This document shows, piece after piece, positions 52,690-62,155 of a DNA stretch of 64,000 nucleotides. The first letter of the stretch is position 1, and each line of letters starts with the position of its first letter. Source of the DNA: Acidobacteriaceae bacterium (GTDB lineage: Bacteria > Acidobacteriota > Terriglobia > Terriglobales > Acidobacteriaceae); NCBI GenBank assembly GCA_030040425.1, contig JASHTS010000061.1, positions 1 to 64,000 on the forward strand, given 5' to 3'. The notes beneath the pieces are model-generated. The model worked only from the letters and a program-made list of their open reading frames with translations. It had not been told where the DNA came from and made no database searches. Made by a program: the position numbers and the translations under genes.

Positions 52690-54402
52690 TCAGGAATGCG
52701 CGGCGTGCAGGCGCTGCCGCGCTCCAGTTCGCGCCTTGCCCGCAATTTTCGCACCCGGCTGGTCTTTTTCTTCGAGCCGGAACTCGTGGATCATCTCGTC
52801 CAGGTCGTTGGCCAGCGAAGCCAGGTTCTTCAACAGCTCCACGGCTTCTTCGGTTGCCTGCGTGCTTTCGTTGGCGAGCTGGGAGATCTGGCTTGCGGAC
52901 TCGCTCACCTCGCCGGCGGCCGCGGCCTGTTCGGTTGCGGCGGTGGCGATCAGGTTGATCTGCTGCTCCACCTGCTTTGACGCGGCGATGGTCGCCTCCA
53001 GGCTGGCTCGCGCGTTCGCCGTCTCCTTCATGCCGTTTTCCACCGCCGCGCGGCTCTCGTGCATCACCTGCATGGTCTCCCGCGTTTCGTCCTGGATGCG
53101 GCGGATGGTTCCGGCGATCTCCTCGGTTGCGATCTTGGTCCGCTCGGCAAGCCGGCGCACTTCGCCGGCCACCACGGCAAAGCCGCGGCCATGCTCGCCG
53201 GCGCGCGCCGCTTCAATGGCCGCGTTCAGCGCCAGCAGGTTCGTTTGCTCGCTGATCTCCTGAATCACATTCACCACCTTGCCGATTTCTTCCGAACGGG
53301 AAGCGAGCGAAGCCATCTTTTCCGAAACGGTGCTGGTGGCGGCCGAGACCTTTTCCATCGTAGACGCTGCCGCGTGCATCACGGCTCCGCCCTGCTGGGC
53401 GGTTTCCGCGGAGCTGCGGCTGGCTTCCGTCGCTCTTGCCGCGTTGTGGCTGATCTCGCCGATGGTCGCCGTCATCTCCTGCGCCGCGGCGGCAATCTGG
53501 TTGATCTTGCTGGTCTCGGTTCTTGCGTTGCCGGCGCTCTGCACAGCGCGTGTGCTCACGTCCGATGCGCCTTGCGAGAGGGTTGCGGCTGACGCGGCGA
53601 TCCCTTCCATCAGCGCGCGCAGCGAGCGCACGCAATCATTCAATGCATCGCCCATGCGGCCGATCTCGTCCGTTCCCGTCACCACCACCTGGGTGGTGAG
53701 GTCCTTTTCGGCCAGCTTTTCCAGAGCATTTGTCACCACTTTGACCCTGGGGGCGGTCACCTTGGTCAGTTCGAATCCCAGGAGCGCGCATAGCCCGATG
53801 AGCAGCAGGTTGATCGCGACATTGGCCCAGGTGGTGCGCCGGCTCGCCTCGGTGGCGCCGTCCGCGCTCTCCATGCCGTGTTTGACGTTTAGCTGAATGT
53901 CAGCGTTGATGGCGGCCAAAGCAGTGTTGAAGATCTCAATGGTCGAGTCCGACGAGAGGACGTCCAGCGCGTCGGCCAGCTTGCCCGCAATCGACAGCGC
54001 ATCGCCACGGTCGCTCGCTTCCTTGTACTGCGCGAAGGTCTGCTGAATCTTCTCGTAAAGCTCTCTTTCCCCCGGGTAGTTCACCAGCGGCGCGTACTTC
54101 TCGATGGCTGCCTGATAGTCTTCGAGGGCTTTCTGCCGGTTCTGCCAGTGAGAGTTGAGGCAAGTCGGATTCTGGCACAGCATCAGGTCCAGGTCTTCCC
54201 TGCGCATCACGTTCATGGCTCCGCGCGCATCCGATAACACGGCCACACCAGGGAGAAAATCTCCGCTCACTTCGGTGCTCTTCAGCGCAATTGAGCGCAG
54301 CGAAAAATAGGTGAACAAGCCGAGCATTGCGGAAAGCCCGCAGATGGCAGTGAAGGTGTATTTGAACTTTTGCGAGATGGGAAGATTTCTGGACCAGGAC
54401 AT
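52690..54402 (-). CDS. methyl-accepting chemotaxis protein with 4HB sensor
   Basis: 570 residues from ATG 54402 ([18 protein letters not shown]). Two spans at about 15-33 and 188-208 enclose a periplasmic four-helix-bundle sensor; a HAMP domain follows, and the signalling tip has the canonical [33 protein letters not shown]-type block. Two Cys in [12 protein letters not shown] in the sensor could pair or bind a ligand. No C-terminal receptor pentapeptide is seen. Confidence 0.93.
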   Translation of the reverse strand: MSWSRNLPISQKFKYTFTAICGLSAMLGLFTYFSLRSIALKSTEVSGDFLPGVAVLSDARGAMNVMRREDLDLMLCQNPTCLNSHWQNRQKALEDYQAAIEKYAPLVNYPGERELYEKIQQTFAQYKEASDRGDALSIAGKLADALDVLSSDSTIEIFNTALAAINADIQLNVKHGMESADGATEASRRTTWANVAINLLLIGLCALLGFELTKVTAPRVKVVTNALEKLAEKDLTTQVVVTGTDEIGRMGDALNDCVRSLRALMEGIAASAATLSQGASDVSTRAVQSAGNARTETSKINQIAAAAQEMTATIGEISHNAARATEASRSSAETAQQGGAVMHAAASTMEKVSAATSTVSEKMASLASRSEEIGKVVNVIQEISEQTNLLALNAAIEAARAGEHGRGFAVVAGEVRRLAERTKIATEEIAGTIRRIQDETRETMQVMHESRAAVENGMKETANARASLEATIAASKQVEQQINLIATAATEQAAAAGEVSESASQISQLANESTQATEEAVELLKNLASLANDLDEMIHEFRLEEKDQPGAKIAGKARTGARQRLHAAHS

Positions 54403-54576
54403 GCCGAGACGCCTTTCGCAGAGGGTTGCAGGCTGTATCGGCTCAGTGGAGTCAATCTTGAACCCGAATGGCGAGTGCCAGGCGGCTTCGATGTTCAACT
54501 TCGTTCAGGTACAACTCGGCGATTCTTTGTCGTTACTCATGAAGATCGGCTCATCTCCGCCGCTTTGCGGCGGGCG

Positions 54577-56031
54577 CTATTTACCCGTATTCACCACGCG
54601 CCACACGCTGCGCGAGCCGTCATCGGTGACGTAGAGCGCGCCGTCCTGGCCAATGGCCACGCCCACGGGCCGGCCCCACACCTGGCCGTCGGACGTCACA
54701 AAGCCGGTGAGAAAATCTTCGTAGGCTCCCGTGGCCTTGCCGTCCTGCATGGGAATCATGATCACTTCATACCCGCCGCGGTTCTTGCGATTCCACGATC
54801 CGTGCTCCGCGACAAAGGCGTCTCCATCGAATTCCGCGGGAAAGCTGTTCCCATGCGCGGGATAAAAGGTCAAGTCCAGCGAAGCCATGTGCGGCTGCAC
54901 CAGCACGTCGGGCACGATGACCTTTGACGCAAGATCGACGTGCTTGCAACTCATGGCCTGGAGCATGGTGAGCGGAGCGCTCGACTGCGGATTGGCGCCG
55001 GTTCCATCGGCGCACGGCTCGGGCAGGCGCGGATCCTTGTGGTCGCCGATGTAATACCAGGGCCAGCCGTAAAATCCGCCTTCCTCAATATGCGTGACGT
55101 AGTCGGGTGGCAAATTGTTGCCCAGCTCGTCGCGCTCATTGGTGGAGCACCACAGCTCTCCGGTGGTGGGATTGATGGCTTCTCCCACGCAGTTGCGGAT
55201 GCCGTGAGCGTACACCTCCACGAATTTGCCTTCGGGCGTGTATTCGAGCACGTCGGCGCGATGAAATTCGCGCGGATGCGTGTCCGGATTGTCGATGTTC
55301 GATGCGCTTCCGACCGAAACGAGCATGTAACGGTCGTCGGCCGAGAAGACCACGTCGCGCGTCCAGTGACCTCCGCCGCGCAACTGCGCGTAGCCGGGAA
55401 TGTTGGGAACGACGATCTGCGGCGAGCTTACCTCCGACTTCAGCTCGCCCGTCTTATAAGGGAAGCGCACAATTTGCGTGGCGGTGCCAATGTAAATCCA
55501 CTTGGGATCGCTCCCGGATGGATAGAAAGCGATGCCGAATGGGTGGTCGAGTCCGCTCGCAAATTCGCTCACGGTCCTGGCGCGACCCTCCGCTGTTACG
55601 CCGCGCAGAACGAAGATCGAGCCGGCCTGCGAGTCGGCTACGAACAGATCGCCATTGGGCGCCAGGCGAATCACGCGCGGCATCACGAAGGTTCCCGAGC
55701 TGGGTCCGTAGGTGGCGCGCACATCGTCTGAGCGCTGCATGGGCGTTGCCGCGTTGCCGCCCGCGTACAGCTCTACCTTGAAGCCGGGAGGCGCGATGGG
55801 CCAGGCGTCCTTGGGCCGCTCGATGACTGTCGGGCCGTTATCGACGGATTCGGTAGCGAACGGCGCGGGCAGATCGGCAACGGTAATCTTCCGCATCACG
55901 CCCGGCTTTTGCTGGCTCCAGTCGGCGTAGGCTGCGGGTCCGGTAATGATGCCCTGCGCGACGGCCTGGGGCGCCGGAAAAATGCTGCAAACGAACGCGG
56001 CCAGGAAAACGAGCGATCCACGAAGTTTCAT
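54577..56031 (-). CDS. PQQ-dependent sorbosone/glucose dehydrogenase-like exported protein
   Basis: 484 residues with a signal peptide (MKLRGSLVFLAAFVCSIFPAPQAVAQ). Beta-propeller segments of the sugar dehydrogenase family: PRVIRLAPNGDLFVADSQAG, SGLDHPFGIAFYPSG, HGIRNCVGEAINPTTGELW and FVAEHGSWNR. Likely a periplasmic oxidase of aldose-type sugars, or a cell-surface relative; cofactor is inferred from the family. Confidence 0.88.
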   Translation of the reverse strand: MKLRGSLVFLAAFVCSIFPAPQAVAQGIITGPAAYADWSQQKPGVMRKITVADLPAPFATESVDNGPTVIERPKDAWPIAPPGFKVELYAGGNAATPMQRSDDVRATYGPSSGTFVMPRVIRLAPNGDLFVADSQAGSIFVLRGVTAEGRARTVSEFASGLDHPFGIAFYPSGSDPKWIYIGTATQIVRFPYKTGELKSEVSSPQIVVPNIPGYAQLRGGGHWTRDVVFSADDRYMLVSVGSASNIDNPDTHPREFHRADVLEYTPEGKFVEVYAHGIRNCVGEAINPTTGELWCSTNERDELGNNLPPDYVTHIEEGGFYGWPWYYIGDHKDPRLPEPCADGTGANPQSSAPLTMLQAMSCKHVDLASKVIVPDVLVQPHMASLDLTFYPAHGNSFPAEFDGDAFVAEHGSWNRKNRGGYEVIMIPMQDGKATGAYEDFLTGFVTSDGQVWGRPVGVAIGQDGALYVTDDGSRSVWRVVNTGK

Positions 56032-56158
56032 TTGAGAATGCCTCGGCGCTGAGAGATTTTCGAGCGAAAAGGAGGGCCCTCAAACCGATCATACCGGATA
56101 GGATCCGGTTCCCGGCGGCGAGGGTTCCTGCTCAGCTCGAGCTCTTAGGCGGCGCAAA

Positions 56159-56980
56159 TCACGCCGAGAGCTCTTCGTTGGCGGGCATTTCGTAGTTGGC
56201 GCGCGTATGCCGGTAGATGGCGATCCACTCTTCGGTCGAGCGCGGGCTGGAAATTCCCAGACAGGAGGTGAAGGTATCGGACAGCAGGTGCAAATCGGAG
56301 CGGAACGTTGCCTTGGATATATAGTCCAGATCGATCCACGCCTTGCTCGGTTTCACCACTTCCTGATAGAAGGCATCGAGTTCCTGCGCAGGCACCCCGG
56401 CCAGGACTTCCTCTTCCTGTCGAAACGCAAGGGTCGCCGGGCCGGTGATGCCGGGACGCACGCGCAGATACAAGGCCTCATGCTGGGACAGCTTGGGCCG
56501 CGGCCCCACCAGGCTCATGTCGCCTTTCAGTACATTCCAGAATTGCGGCAGCTCGTCGAGTTTATAGCGGCGCAGCAGAGCGCCCACGCGGGTAATGCGC
56601 GCATCCCCAACCACAGTGATGGGAGAACCGGAGGCAGCCGAAGCGCGCATGGAGCGGAATTTATATAAAGTAAATTCCATGCCATGGCGTCCCATGCGGC
56701 GCTGGCGAAAGAAAATGGGGCCTGGAGAGGTGAGGAAAACCAGCAGCGCCAGCAGCAGAAGCACAGGCGCCAACGCCAGCAGCGCGGCAAAGGCGACGAG
56801 CAGATCGAAGGCCCGCCGCCGGCGTGAATTCATCCACCCCGCTGCGTCGTGGGGGTGCGGCTCGTGCCTGGGGAAATGAAGCAGCGCCTTCTGCGCCCTG
56901 TCCATTTCGATGATGGGGTGGGAACGGTCCGTGCGGAGGTGTGGTTTCTTAGCAGTCTGCTCGCATTGCAGTGCACTCAT
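56159..56980 (-). CDS. undecaprenyl-phosphate sugar phosphotransferase (bacterial sugar transferase)
   Basis: 273 residues. One hydrophobic segment at about 58-82 is followed by the WcaJ/EpsL-type catalytic domain: LYKFRSMRA, DELPQFWNVLKGDMSLVGPRPKL and the Arg-rich RRYKLDELPQ. It starts exopolysaccharide repeat-unit synthesis by placing the first sugar phosphate on the lipid carrier. The start at 56980 is not secure: Met at 56905 or 56833 could be used instead. Divergent from the wzz-wzx genes. Confidence 0.93.
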   Translation of the reverse strand: MSALQCEQTAKKPHLRTDRSHPIIEMDRAQKALLHFPRHEPHPHDAAGWMNSRRRRAFDLLVAFAALLALAPVLLLLALLVFLTSPGPIFFRQRRMGRHGMEFTLYKFRSMRASAASGSPITVVGDARITRVGALLRRYKLDELPQFWNVLKGDMSLVGPRPKLSQHEALYLRVRPGITGPATLAFRQEEEVLAGVPAQELDAFYQEVVKPSKAWIDLDYISKATFRSDLHLLSDTFTSCLGISSPRSTEEWIAIYRHTRANYEMPANEELSA

Positions 56981-57032
56981 CGGTGAAAATCCCCGTGTTG
57001 ATTGCGCCCAGTGGAGCTAAGCGGCTAACCGA

Positions 57033-57058
57033 GAAAAGATGGCGATATTAATCTTTTC
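57033..57058. promoter_or_regulatory. inverted repeat in the divergent exopolysaccharide gap
   Basis: GAAAAGAT (57033-57040) and ATCTTTTC (57051-57058), 10-bp spacer GGCGATATTA. A second pair GCAGAT / ATCTGC lies at 57142-57160. Both are in the AT-richer 456-bp gap 56981-57436 between the sugar transferase and wzz genes, which has no other gene; they may bind a regulator of the locus. Confidence 0.4.
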
Positions 57059-57436
57059 GAATCAGATGCTTTCCAGCGTCTGAAGAAAACTCTTCACGCG
57101 ATCAACTAATCCGTACCGTTTCTCATCAAAACAAGAGACAGGCAGATCAACAAAATCTGCACTTCGCATTGGGATGCGCCATCGCCCACTCGGGTTTGCC
57201 TTTCGCGGCGCACGCGGTCGAGGGCATCTAAATCAATGAAAGCTTGGAAGAAGAAACCGCGGCGGATGCGTCAAATCACGGAGAAAATGCTTCTTACTTC
57301 AAGGAGCGTGGGGAAAGCGCGCGCCGGTCGATTCCGGAATTTTCATTAGAGATTCATTCGTCGCGCAATGGCCGCTTCGGTAACCCTTGCGGCCCAAAGC
57401 ACGTGGCAACACCTGGACGACGGCAACTGAAATCGT

Positions 57437-58717
57437 ATGTCTACGCTGAAAAGTGTTTCGATGCCCATCGATCCGGCAGGCGCTCGCCGGGATGAGAGCA
57501 GGGACGAGATTTCTGTTCTCGACCTGCTCGTGATCCTGACTGCGCACCGCTGGCTCATTTTGAAAACCGCGGCTTTCTTCGCCGTTGCCGCCGTGGTGCT
57601 GGCGTTGCTGCTCCCCAAGCGGTTCACCGCCAAGACCACGATCCTGCCGCCGCAGCAGGGGAATTCGTTCGCTTCCGCCCTGAGCTCGCAGCTTTCCGGT
57701 CTCGGCGGACTGGCGGCCTTAGCCGGCAGCGCGCTCGGCAGAAGCCCGAACGAAATGTATGTGGCGATGATGAAAAGCCAGGTGGTGGAAGACGCGATGA
57801 TCCATCGCTACGGCTTGATGAAAGAGTACAAGTGCAGATATCTCTCGCAGGCGCGCAAGGTCTTTGAAAGCCATTTCAACGTGGAGGGAAATGGAAAGGA
57901 CGAGCTGATTCACATCTCGGTCGACGACCCGGATCCGAAGCGCGCGGCCGAAATGGCCAACGGCTACGTGGATGAATTTCGCACGCTGTCGCAGGGACTG
58001 GCGATCACCGAGGCTGCGCAGCGCGTGGTCTTCTTTGAGCAACAGGTGGATTCAACCAAGGAGAAACTGGCCGAGGCCGAGGAGGCGCTGAAGGAGACCG
58101 AGCAGAAGACGGGGATGCTCCAGCTCGACAGCCAGGCTCGCGCTCTCATCGAATCGGCGGCCATGCTGCGCGCGCAGATCGAGGCTAAGGAAGTCCAGAT
58201 TCAGATGATGCGCACCTATGCCGGCGACCAGAATGCAAATCTGATTGAAGCCGAGCAGGGCCTGGATGGTTTGCGGGCGCAGCTCCAGAAGCTGGGCGGC
58301 AGCGAAGACGACGACACGGCGGGATTGATCCAGCCCAAAGGATTGGTGCCGCAGTCGGGGCTTGAATACATCCGCAAGTATCGCGACGCAAAATATTACG
58401 AGACCATCTACGAATTTCTAGCGCGCCAGCTCGAATTGGCCAAGCTCGACCAGGCCAAAGAGGGCGCGCTGATCCAGACCGTCGATCCGGCGATCGTCCC
58501 TGACCACAAATCGTTTCCGCCGCGCGCCTTGATCGTCGTCATCGGAACTTTCCTGGGATTGCTGGTCGGCGTCTGCCTTGCTCTCCTCAAAACCTCTATT
58601 GCGCGGATGCACAGAGATCCGGAAGCGCACGCCAAGCTCAGGTTTCTGCGGCAGACTTTTTCCTTCAACGCGGCGCGGAGGCGAACCGGACGGGAGTCGT
58701 ATGTGCAGGAGGACTAG
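57437..58717 (+). CDS. Wzz/GNVR-type polysaccharide chain-length protein
   Basis: 426 residues. First membrane span at about 38-56, second at about 357-378, with a long coiled periplasmic part between them and the Wzz signature near the second span (DPAIVPDHKSFPPRALIVV). The cytoplasmic tail is basic and short, with no BY-kinase domain. It sets polymer length in the Wzx/Wzy pathway. Its stop overlaps the next gene by 17 bases. Confidence 0.93.
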   Translation: MSTLKSVSMPIDPAGARRDESRDEISVLDLLVILTAHRWLILKTAAFFAVAAVVLALLLPKRFTAKTTILPPQQGNSFASALSSQLSGLGGLAALAGSALGRSPNEMYVAMMKSQVVEDAMIHRYGLMKEYKCRYLSQARKVFESHFNVEGNGKDELIHISVDDPDPKRAAEMANGYVDEFRTLSQGLAITEAAQRVVFFEQQVDSTKEKLAEAEEALKETEQKTGMLQLDSQARALIESAAMLRAQIEAKEVQIQMMRTYAGDQNANLIEAEQGLDGLRAQLQKLGGSEDDDTAGLIQPKGLVPQSGLEYIRKYRDAKYYETIYEFLARQLELAKLDQAKEGALIQTVDPAIVPDHKSFPPRALIVVIGTFLGLLVGVCLALLKTSIARMHRDPEAHAKLRFLRQTFSFNAARRRTGRESYVQED

Positions 58718-60338
58718 CCCGGCTGTTGAAAGTCCCTCGCCCCGGCAAAGAGCATCGCAGGATACGGCTTCGAAGGCGCGCGCAAGCGATCCCCGGGTGC
58801 GGCTTGCCGTTCTGGCCAAGAACTCGGTCGCGAACCTCTGGCGGTTGGGAACAAGCTGGATCATCGTGCTTGTCGTTCCTCCGCTGCTGGTCCGTCTTCT
58901 CGATCCGGCTTCCTACGGAACCTGGATGCTGGTGCTGCAGATCGGAGCCTACGCCACCCTCTTCGATGGCGGATTGCAGCTCGCCATCGGCCGCTTTGTT
59001 GCCCGCGCAGAACACCACGCCGACCGCCATTACCTGGGCATCGTCCTCAGCAGTTCAACGGCCTTCCTCGCGGCAGTGGCCACCGCGCTGTGCGTGCTTG
59101 CGGCTGCGGTGTCGTTCCATCTGGGAAGCCTCTTTCGCTCCATTCCTGCGCCCATCCTCGGGCAGGCGCAGGTGGCGCTCCTGCTGGTTGGCGGCTCGCT
59201 CGGCCTGGTCATTTCCACCTCGGCTTTTGCGGGACTCTGCCTCGGCCTTGAGAAGAACGAGATCAATGCCGCAGCCGTGAGTGTCTCCAAACTTGCAGGG
59301 GCTGCGGGAGCGCTGTGGGCGGCCTTTCATTATCAGGGATTGATGTGGATGGCGCTCTGGACCGCGGCCGGCACTTTGATGCAGCCGGTCATTTTCTTTC
59401 TTGCTATCAGGGTTCACGGAGCCGCCGCGCATTTCAAGCTGCGCCTGGTCAAGCTTTCCATGGTCCGGCAGTTTGCGCGCTTCTGCGGCGCAACGCTCGC
59501 TTCGCAGCTCAGCTCGCTGCTCATCTCGGGGCTCGACCTGCCCATCGTGGCGGCCTTCGACTTCCCCAACGCGGGCTATTACGCCTTGGCGGCCACCGCG
59601 AGCAATCTCATTTCCGTTCTGCACGGACCCGTGCTTTCCACGCTCGTTCCCATGATGTCGAGCCTGAGCGCAGGCGAAGACGCGCAGCGCATGGGCAAAG
59701 TGCTGGTGCGCACTTCGCGGCTGGCCACGGCGCTGCTTCTGCTCACCGCGGTGCCCTTCATGCTGGGAATGCCGGTGCTGCTGCACCTGTGGGTGGGCCG
59801 GAATTATGCGGTGCATGCGCTGGTGTTCGCGGAGATCCTGATGGGCGCGCAACTGGTGCGCCTCACGCTCTTACCGTACAGCATCATCGGTTTCAGCGCC
59901 GGCGAGCAGAGCCGCATGCTGGTTTCGCCCACCGTCGAGGCGGTGGTCAATGTGGCCTGCAGCCTGGTTCTGGTGCGTTCCATGGGCGCGGCGGGAGTGG
60001 CCGTGGGAACCCTCATTGGCGCCTTTGTAGGCGTCACCCTGCACTTCCTCGTCAGTATGCGGAGAACACGGTCCATGGCGTTCGGCAGGATGCAGCTGCT
60101 TTGGCAGGGGATTCTCCGGCCGCTCGGATGGGCCGCTGTTCCTGCCGCCCTCCTGGCTCTGGGCCTGCATTGGCTTATCGACCCCGCCATCCAGATTTCG
60201 CTGCTGGCGGCTTCTGCGGTGCTGCTGGCTGTCGTCTTCTGGTATGGCCATCTCGACGCAGGCGAACGCAACGTGATTCACGGTGCAGGCACGCATCTGT
60301 GGGCGGCGCGGTTTCGCCCCTCGGCCATTGGAGTTTGA
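58701..60338 (+). CDS. Wzx-type oligosaccharide flippase (MOP superfamily)
   Basis: 545 residues from ATG 58701, with GGGAG four bases upstream. Twelve to fourteen hydrophobic spans; the N-terminal VAWLWRLGTSW-like start and LLVRLLDPASYGTWMLVLQIG fit the MOP polysaccharide transporters. It moves lipid-linked repeat units to the periplasmic face. Confidence 0.92.
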   Translation: MCRRTSPAVESPSPRQRASQDTASKARASDPRVRLAVLAKNSVANLWRLGTSWIIVLVVPPLLVRLLDPASYGTWMLVLQIGAYATLFDGGLQLAIGRFVARAEHHADRHYLGIVLSSSTAFLAAVATALCVLAAAVSFHLGSLFRSIPAPILGQAQVALLLVGGSLGLVISTSAFAGLCLGLEKNEINAAAVSVSKLAGAAGALWAAFHYQGLMWMALWTAAGTLMQPVIFFLAIRVHGAAAHFKLRLVKLSMVRQFARFCGATLASQLSSLLISGLDLPIVAAFDFPNAGYYALAATASNLISVLHGPVLSTLVPMMSSLSAGEDAQRMGKVLVRTSRLATALLLLTAVPFMLGMPVLLHLWVGRNYAVHALVFAEILMGAQLVRLTLLPYSIIGFSAGEQSRMLVSPTVEAVVNVACSLVLVRSMGAAGVAVGTLIGAFVGVTLHFLVSMRRTRSMAFGRMQLLWQGILRPLGWAAVPAALLALGLHWLIDPAIQISLLAASAVLLAVVFWYGHLDAGERNVIHGAGTHLWAARFRPSAIGV

Positions 60339-60340
60339 GC

Positions 60341-61258
60341 ATGGGGATTCTTGCAGTCATGGTTCGTTACCGGACGCCTCTTGAGCAGTCGCGTACCTAT
60401 GAGGGGCTGCGCGGCGCGCTCGCCTCCGATGCCGAGCTCGCCGGCTCCTACACGGTGATGATCTGGGACAACACGCCCGACCCGCTTGCCGATCCGCAAC
60501 TTCCTCCCGCGTTTCTCTATCGCCATTCGAACGCCAACCTCGGTCCCTCGGGAGCTTACAACGAAGCGCTGGGCTACGCGCGCGCGCACGGTCACGCATG
60601 GATGCTTCTGCTCGATCAGGACATGGAAATCCGCGCGGATTTTCTGCACGCCCTGTTGCGCCATCGCCGCCGGTTGGAAAGCCAATCTGAAATTGCAGCG
60701 ATTGTGCCTACTGTGCGTGTAGGTGATGTTGTCGCCTCGCCGTACCGTCAACGGTTCAATCGGGTGATCCCCTATCCGCAAGGCGAGCCGGGCGTCCTGC
60801 CCGGCGAAGCGATCGCCGTCAACAGCGGCTCCCTGGTGCGCATTTCCTCGGTGGAGCAGATCGGCGGATTCAGCCGCGATTTCTGGCTCGATTACTCCGA
60901 CATGGACCTGTTCCATCGTTTCCACCTCCACGGCATGCGCGTGTGGCGTGCAACCGATACCGAACTGCAGCACGAGATTTCGATTATGGATTACGACCGG
61001 CTCATGACTCCCTGGCGATACCGGAATTTTTCTTATGCGGAGAACGCGTTCAACGATCTTTACAAGGGCCCTTTGGAAAATGCGGTGCAGACGCTGCGCA
61101 TGTTGGTGCGGTCGCTCAAACAGCGGAAGAAATACAAAAATCGCGAGTTCTCCCGGATTACCTGGAAACAATGGACGTACCGGCTGACCACTTCGAGAAA
61201 ACAGCGGCTGCTGGATTGGAGAGCGGACTCGGAAAGAAGGCAGTCGACGCTGGCATGA
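60341..61258 (+). CDS. GT2-family glycosyltransferase (rhamnosyltransferase-like)
   Basis: 305 residues from ATG 60341, with GGAG seven bases upstream. GT-A fold with NANLGPSGAYNEALGYA, the DxD-like LLLDQDME and, near the middle, GSLVRISSVEQIGGF and DYSDMDLFHRF. Adds a sugar to the lipid-linked repeat unit. The open frame extends back through the flippase gene in another reading, which is not real. Confidence 0.93.
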   Translation: MGILAVMVRYRTPLEQSRTYEGLRGALASDAELAGSYTVMIWDNTPDPLADPQLPPAFLYRHSNANLGPSGAYNEALGYARAHGHAWMLLLDQDMEIRADFLHALLRHRRRLESQSEIAAIVPTVRVGDVVASPYRQRFNRVIPYPQGEPGVLPGEAIAVNSGSLVRISSVEQIGGFSRDFWLDYSDMDLFHRFHLHGMRVWRATDTELQHEISIMDYDRLMTPWRYRNFSYAENAFNDLYKGPLENAVQTLRMLVRSLKQRKKYKNREFSRITWKQWTYRLTTSRKQRLLDWRADSERRQSTLA

Positions 61259-61320
61259 AGCAGGGAATCTTTAGCTTCGGGTTTTCAGTAATGCGAAGTG
61301 ACCGGCGAAGGGGTTTCAGC

Positions 61321-62142
61321 ATGAGAGTGTTGTCCAAATCGCCGTTACACAAGATTGCGACTGCGACCAGGATAGCCATGAATGGGCCCCTTCGCTGTCG
61401 CAAGTTGGCTTTTTCGCTTGTCGCTGGTCGCACGGGAATTGAAATTGGTGGCCCGAGCGTTGTATTCAGGAAACCCTGGTATCTGCCCATTTATGACAGG
61501 GTGCATTCGCTTGACAACTGCGACTTCCGGAGGGATACGACGTGGGCCTCCCACAACGATAGCTACTGCTTCAACAAACGCACCCCGCCTGGCAGGACCT
61601 ATTTCTGCGAGGGTTCCGAGCTGAAAGAAATCCCGGATGGCAAATACGATTTCGTGCTATCCAGCCATAACCTTGAGCACATTGCAAACCCTGTGAAGGC
61701 GCTCAGGGAATGGCAGCGCGTGGTGAGGCCGGGCGGTCATTTACTGCTGGTTCTGCCGTATTACCGCTGGACTTTTGATCGCGCTAGGACCCCTACGGCC
61801 CTGGAACACATGCTGGAGGATTACCGCCGAGGAATCGGCGAAAACGATCTCACGCACGTCGAGGAAATCTGTAAAGCGCGCGTGGATGGTTCGCCCGGAT
61901 CGGATGCCGACTTCCGCAATACGCTTAGGAACAATCTTAGCCATCGGATGATACATCACCACGTGTTTGACGCGAGCAACAGCGAGGAACTGCTGGAGGC
62001 GTCTGGGTTCAGCGTGCTTACCGTGGAACTCTACCCTCCGATCCACATCTTTTTGATAGCGCAGTCGGGATCTTCCCGAGCGCCCAGCGCTTTATCTGCC
62101 GCCGACTCGAGAAAGGGAATCGGTGCGATGGGGGCAGAGTGA
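61321..62142 (+). CDS. SAM-dependent methyltransferase (class I, type 11)
   Basis: 273 residues from ATG 61321, which has AAGGGG seven bases upstream. An ATG at 61255 overlapping the previous stop (ATGA) is the alternative and would add 22 residues. Motif I region GIEIGGPS, then DFVLSSHNLEHIANPVKALRE and RPGGHLLLVLPY are those of type-11 methyltransferases. Likely modifies a sugar in the repeat unit. Base composition is less GC-rich than the neighbours, which hints at transfer. Confidence 0.88.
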   Translation: MRVLSKSPLHKIATATRIAMNGPLRCRKLAFSLVAGRTGIEIGGPSVVFRKPWYLPIYDRVHSLDNCDFRRDTTWASHNDSYCFNKRTPPGRTYFCEGSELKEIPDGKYDFVLSSHNLEHIANPVKALREWQRVVRPGGHLLLVLPYYRWTFDRARTPTALEHMLEDYRRGIGENDLTHVEEICKARVDGSPGSDADFRNTLRNNLSHRMIHHHVFDASNSEELLEASGFSVLTVELYPPIHIFLIAQSGSSRAPSALSAADSRKGIGAMGAE

Positions 62143-62155
62143 CTGCCGAGTGACT

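Noticed and set aside
59315-60340. Extension of the first GT2 gene back to 59315
   Set aside because: The extra 342 codons are the flippase gene read in another frame; ATG 60341 has a good ribosome site and the conserved start.
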